Shown: piece after piece, positions 44,090 to 51,518 of the stretch
How positions within the stretch are numbered: the stretch's first letter is position 1
How the letters are laid out: each line of letters opens with the position of its first letter
Source of the DNA: Sansalvadorimonas sp965243775
GTDB taxonomy: Bacteria; Pseudomonadota; Gammaproteobacteria; Pseudomonadales; Endozoicomonadaceae
DNA length: 64,000 nucleotides
Reading direction: 5' to 3'
Assembly (NCBI GenBank): GCA_965243775.1
Contig: CBDEWF010000075.1
Location: forward strand, 142,601-206,600
The notes under the pieces: model-generated
Databases searched by the model: none
Told to the model about the DNA's origin: nothing
What the model saw: the letters and a program-made list of their open reading frames with translations, nothing else
Program-made: the position numbers and the translations under genes

Positions 44090-45100
44090 TCAATCCAGCG
44101 TCAAGCGACCAATATTACTTCTGGATGCAGGGAAATTCACCTTAACAGGCTCACCATTGAAGTGAATATCCGTAATTGAGCCGACATTACCAAATACTAT
44201 GGAGAGGGGGGCATGGCCCGTCAGACGCAACTCACCCGACCCGGTCTTGAGAGCGGAGTACAAAATGGCTCCTGCAGAATCAGTCACTTCTACCCAGCAG
44301 TCATCATTAAACCGAACCACCAGCAGATCGTCTCCCGGCAACGGAGTCACTCTACTGGGTTCTACTGCTGCCGCTGGAGCTTCTGCAGGTTCCACAAATA
44401 CTCCAACCGGTTCAGAGCCATTAGCTGGTTTAGAGCCATTAACCGGTTTAGAACCATCAGCCGGTCCAGGGTTATTCTGCTGTAACGCCGAAACTTCCCC
44501 AATCAGGTCAGAAACAACCGGAGCAGGAGCTGAAACCTCCTCTTCCTCATTCTCAGATTCGAAAACAGCAGGTTCAGATTGAGAACTATCTGAAGCAGTC
44601 TCTTCCCAGGTATCAGAACTCTCTTCCTGAATCATGACAGGATTTTCAAGGGTAGCCCGCCCCTGACTCTGCCCGGTATTACGCCACCAGTACACACTGC
44701 CGACAATAAAACTCAGCAGTAGAATAACGGAAATAATAATCAGCCACTTGCCATCCAGAGGACTATGGGCCTCAATGGTTCGATCCTGCTCCTGCAGCAG
44801 ACGGGCAACCTGCTCATCGGCCTGAACTGTCTCGCCAAACAGATTCAGTACATGATTTTCATCAACCCCCACCAGCCGCGCATAACTACGCAGATACCCC
44901 CGGGTAAAGGTTGTACCCGGCAGCTGGTCATAGTGACAGGCCTCCAGGGCCTGCAGATACTTCATGGAGAGTTTCAGCTGAACTGAAACCTGCTCAAGGG
45001 ACATTCCTTTTTCAATACGGGCAGCAGCCAGGGTTTCTCCGGCTCGCTGGAAGTGCTCATCAGCACCTTCATCTTTGGCAGGTATTTCTTCTTCACTCAT
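44090..45100 (-). CDS. rodZ: Cytoskeleton protein RodZ
   Basis: This 336-residue protein links MreB to the cell-wall elongation machinery. It has a cytoplasmic helix-turn-helix (LAAARIEKGMSLEQVSVQLKL, YLQALEACHYDQLPGTTF, about 25-90), one membrane helix (LIIISVILLLSFIVGSVYW, about 120-140), a low-complexity periplasmic linker with three GSKP-type repeats, and a beta-rich C-terminal domain (DDCWVEVTDSAG). Its start overlaps the end of pilF by 8 bp. Confidence 0.94.
   Translation of the reverse strand: MSEEEIPAKDEGADEHFQRAGETLAAARIEKGMSLEQVSVQLKLSMKYLQALEACHYDQLPGTTFTRGYLRSYARLVGVDENHVLNLFGETVQADEQVARLLQEQDRTIEAHSPLDGKWLIIISVILLLSFIVGSVYWWRNTGQSQGRATLENPVMIQEESSDTWEETASDSSQSEPAVFESENEEEEVSAPAPVVSDLIGEVSALQQNNPGPADGSKPVNGSKPANGSEPVGVFVEPAEAPAAAVEPSRVTPLPGDDLLVVRFNDDCWVEVTDSAGAILYSALKTGSGELRLTGHAPLSIVFGNVGSITDIHFNGEPVKVNFPASRSNIGRLTLD
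44409..44462. repeat. 18-bp tandem repeat inside rodZ
   Basis: Three imperfect 18-bp units (44409, 44427, 44445) of the type GGTTTAGAGCCATTAACC encode repeated NGSKP/ANGSEP in the periplasmic linker of RodZ. Length variation here would stay in frame. Confidence 0.8.
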
Positions 45101-45872
45101 TGCGCACTGAAGCCTGATATTTCCGATATTCTTGGGAACCAGGATACAATCTGGTCAATTTATCAGCATATTCTTCAAGGGTCCCCCTGTCCCTGAATAC
45201 CTGGGCCAATTGAATACCCAGCCAGAGACTACGGGCCGTGGGGCGACTACTGCGAGCAAGATTCTGATAGTTTTTATAATACCTCTCGGCATCGACATAA
45301 TTGCCCTTATCAAAGGACAGTTGGACCATTTCGAGGCTGGCCCGGGGCAGATTGTTATCCAGCCGGAGAGCACGCTGAAAATACTTCTCCGCTTCGCTGG
45401 GGCTGTCTCCCTTCAAAGCTACAAGGCCAAGATTTTCAAAGGCCCTGCTCCGGTGTTCGTAATAAACGTCTTCTGTCACCTTTTCAAACTGTCGGCTGGC
45501 TTCCCCCAGCCGATCCAGCTGATAGAGGAGTACACCGTAATTATTGCGGACATCGGATGCGTCCGGAGTAATTCTCAGGGAGCGCTCAAAGCTTTTTTCG
45601 GCAAGCTCATACTCTCCCTGACTCTGATATACCACCCCAAGCATGCCGTAAGCACGGGAAGAACTGTTGTTAAGCTTGAGGATCTCTTCCAGACGTCCTA
45701 TGGCTCGCGCCGGGTACCCCTGCTGAAAGAATCCGTGGGCAATCTCCAGGTTCTTCTGTTCATACACCGCCACATCCTTAACCTTGTTCTTTTCCGGCAA
45801 GGTACTGACACACCCCCCCAGCAAGCCCAAAACCAAGGGCAGTAAAAGTGCATTGCGCTTACAGTTATTCAT
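45093..45872 (-). CDS. pilF: Type IV pilus biogenesis lipoprotein PilF/PilW
   Basis: This 259-residue lipoprotein has lipobox LGGC (about residue 21) and six or so TPR units, for example AYGMLGVVYQSQGEYELAEK and ASEKYFQRALRL-type repeats. PilF is the pilotin that places the PilQ secretin in the outer membrane. It lies between rlmN and rodZ, the standard position. Other pilus genes are not in the window. Confidence 0.9.
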   Translation of the reverse strand: MNNCKRNALLLPLVLGLLGGCVSTLPEKNKVKDVAVYEQKNLEIAHGFFQQGYPARAIGRLEEILKLNNSSSRAYGMLGVVYQSQGEYELAEKSFERSLRITPDASDVRNNYGVLLYQLDRLGEASRQFEKVTEDVYYEHRSRAFENLGLVALKGDSPSEAEKYFQRALRLDNNLPRASLEMVQLSFDKGNYVDAERYYKNYQNLARSSRPTARSLWLGIQLAQVFRDRGTLEEYADKLTRLYPGSQEYRKYQASVRNE

Positions 45873-45880
45873 CTATTCAA

Positions 45881-47020
45881 TCATGAAGCCTTTTCGACAA
45901 TTCGAACTGTCTCCATCTGTTCTTTTCGCATAGCTTCATATCGCGCACTGCGCCGGGTTTTATCCTTGATGGCCCCGACCAGCTGACCACAGGCGGCATC
46001 AATATCATCACCACGGGTCTTGCGTACAACCGTATTAAAGCCTGCGTCCATCAAAGCGGTCTGGAATCTTCGAATCGCATTGTTACTTGGACGCTCATAC
46101 CCTGAATGAGGGAATGGGTTAAAGGGTATCAGGTTAATCTTGCAGGGTACATTCTTCAAGAGCCTGATCATCTGCCGGGCATGCTCCAGCTGATCATTGA
46201 TTCCGGCCAGCAGAGTATATTCAATGGTCACTACCCGGTGATTATCCGGCAGGCTGGTCATATAGGCGTCGATCGCTTCCAGCAGATCTTTCAGATTATA
46301 ACGCTTATTAATGGGAACCAGTTCGTTACGCAGCTCATCATTGGGAGCGTGCAGAGATACCGCGAGAGAGACATCCGTTCGACCAATCATCTGGTGCATG
46401 GCCGGAACAACACCGGACGTACTCAAGGTTACCCGACGTTTGGACAGACCATAGCCATAGTCATCCATCATCAGGTTCATGGAGTTCATTACATTTTCAA
46501 AGTTCAGCAGAGGCTCGCCCATACCCATCATCACCACATTGGTGATAGCACGGTCTTTCTTGGCAGGAACACTGTTGAAGGATTTGGCAGCAACCCATAC
46601 CTGACCAATAATTTCAGCAGCGGTCAGGTCTGAGTTAAAACCCTGCTTGCCGGTAGAACAGAAGCTGCAGTCCAGTGCACAGCCTGCCTGGGAGGAGACA
46701 CACAGGGTGCCCCGATTGCCATCGGGAATAAATACGGTTTCCACGCAGCTACCACTGGCTACGCGAATGACCCACTTGCGGGTTCCATCATCGGAAATAT
46801 TGCAGGACACCACTTCCGGCCCGCGTATTTCCGCAACCTCTTTCAGCCTGGCACGCAGTACCTTGCTGACATTGGTCATGGCGTCGAAATCATCGACGCC
46901 GAAGTGATGGATCCATTTCATAATCTGCTGGGCACGAAAAGGTTTCTCACCAATTTCCACAAAGAACTCGGCAAGCTGCTCCTTTGTCAGACCCAGCAGA
47001 TTGGTTTTCTCAACAGTCAT
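45881..47020 (-). CDS. rlmN: Dual-specificity 23S rRNA/tRNA adenine-C2 methyltransferase RlmN
   Basis: This 379-residue radical-SAM enzyme has the cluster motif CALDCSFCSTG (CxxxCxxC) at about residue 116 and the two catalytic cysteines, one near KTRGDDIDAACGQL at the C-terminus. It makes m2A2503 in 23S rRNA and m2A37 in some tRNAs. GMGEPLLNFEN and SLHAPNDELR are family blocks. It follows ndk and precedes pilF. Confidence 0.97.
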   Translation of the reverse strand: MTVEKTNLLGLTKEQLAEFFVEIGEKPFRAQQIMKWIHHFGVDDFDAMTNVSKVLRARLKEVAEIRGPEVVSCNISDDGTRKWVIRVASGSCVETVFIPDGNRGTLCVSSQAGCALDCSFCSTGKQGFNSDLTAAEIIGQVWVAAKSFNSVPAKKDRAITNVVMMGMGEPLLNFENVMNSMNLMMDDYGYGLSKRRVTLSTSGVVPAMHQMIGRTDVSLAVSLHAPNDELRNELVPINKRYNLKDLLEAIDAYMTSLPDNHRVVTIEYTLLAGINDQLEHARQMIRLLKNVPCKINLIPFNPFPHSGYERPSNNAIRRFQTALMDAGFNTVVRKTRGDDIDAACGQLVGAIKDKTRRSARYEAMRKEQMETVRIVEKAS

Positions 47021-47120
47021 TAATCACATCACCTCGGAATCAAATCACACCCACGAGGACACTATCTATAAACTATAAAATCTCTATAAATTATGGATTC
47101 TATAAGTTAAAAAATAGATA

Positions 47121-47552
47121 TCAGCGAGTGCGTGGACAGATCTCTCCATCCTGGAAGAAGTAGGCCACTTCCCGGGCCGCCGACGCAGGAGAGTCAGATC
47201 CATGGACGGCATTTTCATCAATAGTTTGGGCAAAATCAGCACGGATAGTGCCGGGTTCAGCTTCCTGGGGGTTAGTTGCCCCCATCAATTCACGGTGAGC
47301 AGCAACAGCATTTTCACCTTCCAGCACAGATACAACAACCGGACCAGAGGTCATGAAACTCACAAGATCTTCGAAGAAAGGCCGACCCTTATGCTCAGCG
47401 TAAAAGCCCTCAGCCTTCTCCCGGGACAGATGCAGCATCCTGGCACCCACGATTTTCAGCCCTGCTTTTTCAAAACGGCTGTAAATCTTACCAACAATAT
47501 CCTTGGCGACAGCGTCTGGCTTAATGATAGACAGTGTACGCTCTACGGCCAT
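47121..47552 (-). CDS. ndk: Nucleoside diphosphate kinase
   Basis: This 143-residue enzyme transfers phosphate among nucleoside di- and triphosphates. The active-site histidine is in NAVHGSDSPASA (about residue 117), and the start AVERTLSIIKPDAV and the Kpn loop are typical. AGGAGG lies 5 bases before the ATG. It is first in the ndk-rlmN-pilF-rodZ-hisS series. Confidence 0.98.
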   Translation of the reverse strand: MAVERTLSIIKPDAVAKDIVGKIYSRFEKAGLKIVGARMLHLSREKAEGFYAEHKGRPFFEDLVSFMTSGPVVVSVLEGENAVAAHRELMGATNPQEAEPGTIRADFAQTIDENAVHGSDSPASAAREVAYFFQDGEICPRTR

Positions 47553-47852
47553 TTATAACCTCCTGACATGTGCTTATTTTCTTCCGGGATACCGGACTTG
47601 CTTTACCCGCTCCAGGCAGCTTTGATCCGTTCCCGGCTGTTTTTATTCTCAATTACCAATTAACCACACAATCTTTTTACAGACACAGAGGCTAAGAGAT
47701 AATTGTAATATGTAAAAAGCACGAAGCCTGCCAATAGCAAACGTATATCGGCAGTTTCGTTCTATTTCATAGCCGCGATTCTAACCGAAGCCGCCACCAT
47801 TGGCGAACACATGTCAAGAGAGTAACTTTACCTGATCAACCCACAGCGAGCC
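47553..47852. other. Intergenic stretch between ndk and gpt
   Basis: This AT-rich gap must hold the ndk promoter. No gene, RNA or strong hairpin was seen. Confidence 0.35.
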
Positions 47853-48296
47853 TCATTCTTCCCAGGGGAAGAACACCCAGCAATCCTGCTCCACTTCAGT
47901 CAGATACGTATCTGCCAGAGACATACCGGCAGGCTTGGCATAAATTGTAGCTACGTGAGACTTGGGCAGCATCTCCTTAACCATACGAATGGTCTTGCCG
48001 GTATCGACCAGATCATCAATAACCAGCCAACCTTCACCACCATTCTCCAGACTGATGCTTTTCAGCAGATTCAGTTCACCCTGATCCTGGTGTTCATAGC
48101 TGGCTATGCAGACTGTATCAACATGAGTAATATCCAGTTCACGGGACAGAACGGCTGCTGGGGCCAGACCGCCACGAGTGATGGCGAGCAGACCTTTCCA
48201 TTCTTCTTTCTTCAGCTTTTCAGCCAGTTTGCGGGTGTCATCATGGAACTCTTGCCAGGAAATATGCATTTCCTGATGGTATGCACCTTCAGCCAT
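47853..48296 (-). CDS. gpt: Xanthine-guanine phosphoribosyltransferase
   Basis: This 147-residue salvage enzyme makes XMP and GMP from the free bases and PRPP. The PRPP loop is VIDDLVDTGKT (about residue 90), with KGLLAITRGGLAPAAVLSREL earlier and VFFPWEE at the C-terminus like E. coli Gpt. The ATG at 48296 has AGGT 7 bases upstream; the N-terminus is a few residues longer than in E. coli. It is next to gsk, another purine salvage gene. Confidence 0.93.
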   Translation of the reverse strand: MAEGAYHQEMHISWQEFHDDTRKLAEKLKKEEWKGLLAITRGGLAPAAVLSRELDITHVDTVCIASYEHQDQGELNLLKSISLENGGEGWLVIDDLVDTGKTIRMVKEMLPKSHVATIYAKPAGMSLADTYLTEVEQDCWVFFPWEE

Positions 48297-48455
48297 AGCC
48301 AATACCTGATTGTAAAAACATATAAAAAAAGCTCCATCACTTCAGTTCTGTAAACAAAAGTGAAAGGAGCTTGCCCAAACATCAGTGACATTCGGGCAGA
48401 TAAAATTTCGAGCATTCTAGAGAGTCAACCCAGCCCTCTCTATGAGGAGTTTCCG

Positions 48456-49757
48456 TTAACGGCTCCAGTAAGACTCTTCCAGACTATCTTCCCGTTCCGG
48501 TAATCCTCGGGAAAGGCGGGGAGAACTCTGAGCCAGAACCTGGTAGCTGACGCGGTTTGCGTACTTACATACCTGGGCAAAAGAGGAGTAGGTCAGGTAG
48601 GCATGGTTATGCTTGCCAGATGTCGGTAGCACTTTCTTATGGAAAGCATTGGCAGTCATATCGTGAACGACAGCTGCCAGGGCACCATCACCGGCACCAT
48701 TGGTGTTGCTGATACGCTCAGGCCCGCCCATATAAGGGTCAATATGTGCATAGACCTTAACCGGGTCATGGCAATCCCTGCGGGACATAGGGCGACTGAA
48801 TTCGTAGCGGTTGTAATCGGTAATGGAAGAAGACCGTATGGGGTTAGAGGTCTGCCGCAAGGCTTCACGATCACAGTAACCACTCAGATAAAGACCTTCC
48901 GGACCAGCAGTCAGAAGTACCAGGTCCACGCTGTCCAGTATTTTCCCGGAAGCCAAAACCGGATCGTTCATTCCTGTCAGTGCTTCAGCTTCATCTTCGT
49001 TCATGGCGACCAGAGTCACATATTTTTCAATGAACTCCTGCAACCTTTCCCGGATATTTTCTACCAGAACACAGGAACCCAGAGTCAGCACGACAGGAAC
49101 ATTGTTGTCGCGGGCAACCTGAGCGGCCTTGATAGTAGCGTGATAGATTGGCTGGGACTCATCTGCAAGAGTATAGGCACACAGAACCACTGCAGAACCA
49201 CCCGAAACCATCTCGTCAGAAATGTAATCCGGCTTGAGTTCATTCATCAGCCCCGGGCTGATACCAAAAGTGCGATCACCATCCGGAGTAACCAAGGCAA
49301 ACCCCCGGCCAATTGCTCCAGAAACAGGCTGCAGATAGGTCAGATCCACCTTGCTGCTGGTATTGCACAGATAACGGTAGGCAGACGTGCCAATAACGAT
49401 GTTCTCACTCATGACACCAAACTGAACTGAGCGATCATCCGCAAGAACAGAATAGTTATGCAGGGTATTACCAATGGTACCGCCAGCAAACTCTTCTTCA
49501 ATCAGTTTATTATCCAGCAGGAATTTATACAGGCGATTGGCTGTTTCATTATCTGGCAACAGCTGGGAAGCCCCTTTTCGCAAACCAAAATCTGCCAGAA
49601 CACTGTCGTCAACATGAGCTGTAATATCGACTATATTCTGGTCAATGCCTGTGATGTAGGTATTAACATGCCCAAATGCAATGCTTTCTCTATCAAAGCG
49701 ATTATCAGCATTCACAGGAAAATAGTGTTTAATTTTCCGCTTGCCGGGAAACTTCAT
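48456..49757 (-). CDS. gsk: Inosine-guanosine kinase
   Basis: This 433-residue PfkB-family kinase phosphorylates inosine and guanosine to IMP and GMP. It matches E. coli Gsk from end to end: MKFPGKRKIKHYFPVNA at the start, FAGGTIGNTLHNYSVLADD, the catalytic NTNGAGDGALAA (about residue 358) and the ending PEREDSLEESYW. With gpt downstream it forms a purine-salvage pair. Confidence 0.95.
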   Translation of the reverse strand: MKFPGKRKIKHYFPVNADNRFDRESIAFGHVNTYITGIDQNIVDITAHVDDSVLADFGLRKGASQLLPDNETANRLYKFLLDNKLIEEEFAGGTIGNTLHNYSVLADDRSVQFGVMSENIVIGTSAYRYLCNTSSKVDLTYLQPVSGAIGRGFALVTPDGDRTFGISPGLMNELKPDYISDEMVSGGSAVVLCAYTLADESQPIYHATIKAAQVARDNNVPVVLTLGSCVLVENIRERLQEFIEKYVTLVAMNEDEAEALTGMNDPVLASGKILDSVDLVLLTAGPEGLYLSGYCDREALRQTSNPIRSSSITDYNRYEFSRPMSRRDCHDPVKVYAHIDPYMGGPERISNTNGAGDGALAAVVHDMTANAFHKKVLPTSGKHNHAYLTYSSFAQVCKYANRVSYQVLAQSSPRLSRGLPEREDSLEESYWSR

Positions 49758-50105
49758 GGACCACCTGCCGCTTGGGGGCTACAACTTGGGGAAGGCTGGA
49801 AACTGCTGGTCTTGGACACGCATCTGCGCCCTGCTTAGCAGACACAACAATCAATAATTGGGCGCGGATTCTACCCTCGTTAGTTTCTATAAGCCAGAGA
49901 AGATTCGCCGATACTAACGACATATGACGTGCATATATACAGGAGAGATTTTTATTTGCAAACCGTCTCAAGTAGACAGTGCACATATAGGCAAAAAATG
50001 CGACGCCCCAGCTTTTTCTCTGCAAGTGTATATACTCCATGGCAGCTATGGGTTTTATGACCTGAAAGTATTTTTATGAATATGTTTTCCCTTCAAGGAA
50101 CAACC
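49758..50105. other. Intergenic stretch upstream of gsk and the exported protein gene
   Basis: Divergent promoters are expected here. No RNA, operator or gene was identified with confidence. Confidence 0.35.
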
Positions 50106-51419
50106 ATGACATTTCAGGATAAAAATATTTTTTGGGGGCTGCTCGGAATACCTACATTGACCCTGTCTCTTTTCTGTTTTGCTGCGAATAAGACTGTTAT
50201 TACTGAACCGTTCTCAATTAAGAAACATGGCAAAGAATCCGGACTCCTTGCAGTGGGACATTCAAAAATTACTGTTCATACCAGAGATTCAGATGGAGCT
50301 ATTATAAAAATTGAAAAGAAAAAGACATCTGACCTGACACTAGAAACAAGAGGATCTGGACCTAATAAAGTTAGCATCACCTATACTATTAGCCTGAGCA
50401 ATGATGCTATTCTCTCAGCTCATTTAATAGTATCACCGGAAAAAGCCATATCGAAGACTCCTGACATTCAAAAAATTATAGAAACAGGTTATTTGAAAAT
50501 CTGGGATCACATCATGGCTTCAAGAAAGATAGAAATGTTACTAGAAGTTAATAAAAAAACAAACAAAATACGCATAACCTTTAAAGTTAATGACAAAGAA
50601 AAATACCAGGTATTTTCTCAGAACGAGAATAAAACAGATAATATATGCCGTGCTATTCTTGCCACCAAACTGATTAGCTCAATATATGCAGACAATCCTA
50701 TAGAAGAATTCACAGGAATCAATTTCATTTTAGCCCTTCATCATCCTATTACATTCAAGAGAGATTATGAAAGAGGAAAAACCGCAGACATATGTCACAA
50801 ATACCAAGACTGTCCTACTAAAAAAATAAATTACAAAGGGGTAACCAATATAGGCTTTACAACAGGTTATCGATTCTGCCACATCCACAAAAACTACTCT
50901 TTGGGGTATTATCCGATAATAATGCATTTACTCCAGCAACCAGTCAAACAGCAGGAAACAAATGCAATTATTGGCAAACCGGAATCAATATTTGTACACG
51001 CTTCAGGCAACACCCCGATGATTGTTGAAGCCCTTCAGGGCCAACCATTTTTATTTTTAGAGGAAGTGTACCTTATACCAACTTTTCCTCTTTTCTTAGA
51101 AAAAACAGGCTTTGAACTGTTGGCAACAAAATATGGCAGTTCCACCCCCCATGTCCCCAGGAACAATGAGGAACATATGCAAAGCGCTCAATTCAAAAAA
51201 CCTGCGAAATTTTCTCCCTTTTTTACGTTCCAACCATTCTCATTACTGGATGATATGTATTATGCAATGCCGCAGATACCTACAACAGGTGTTTCTGTTA
51301 AGACAGTAGTAAACAGCGAAGAAGGCATGAGTAGTGCCTCAGTCAGTCTGTTCACACCAGAGGACACTTTTAATATGTTGCAAGGTCAAGTAAATGGTAT
51401 CAGTAGACCAAATAAATAA
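50106..51419 (+). CDS. Exported protein of unknown function, paralogue of the one at 11.8 kb
   Basis: This 437-residue product begins MTFQDKNIFWGLLGIPTLTL, a signal peptide ending near CFAAN. The start at 50106 has AAGGA 6 bases upstream; an ATG at 50076 does not. It aligns by eye along its length with the first 390 residues of the protein at 11837-13546. The cysteine motif is conserved with nearly the same spacing: C-x5-C-x21-C-x-I-H, here ICHKYQDC and RFCHIH. It lacks most of the long Pro/Gln-rich tail. The gene is clearly A+T-rich compared with gsk. No known family recognised. Confidence 0.7.
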   Translation: MTFQDKNIFWGLLGIPTLTLSLFCFAANKTVITEPFSIKKHGKESGLLAVGHSKITVHTRDSDGAIIKIEKKKTSDLTLETRGSGPNKVSITYTISLSNDAILSAHLIVSPEKAISKTPDIQKIIETGYLKIWDHIMASRKIEMLLEVNKKTNKIRITFKVNDKEKYQVFSQNENKTDNICRAILATKLISSIYADNPIEEFTGINFILALHHPITFKRDYERGKTADICHKYQDCPTKKINYKGVTNIGFTTGYRFCHIHKNYSLGYYPIIMHLLQQPVKQQETNAIIGKPESIFVHASGNTPMIVEALQGQPFLFLEEVYLIPTFPLFLEKTGFELLATKYGSSTPHVPRNNEEHMQSAQFKKPAKFSPFFTFQPFSLLDDMYYAMPQIPTTGVSVKTVVNSEEGMSSASVSLFTPEDTFNMLQGQVNGISRPNK

Positions 51420-51518
51420 TCGAACAATGCACTTTAGCATCGTCAACAATACCATATTTTGGTCAGGTTTCCTGCCCATCAAAGATCCGCCACCCAGGCA
51501 GCAGCGGGCCAACCAAAA

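Noticed and set aside
44409..44462. Regularly spaced repeats that might suggest a CRISPR array
   Set aside because: They are contiguous 18-bp units without spacers and lie in frame inside rodZ.
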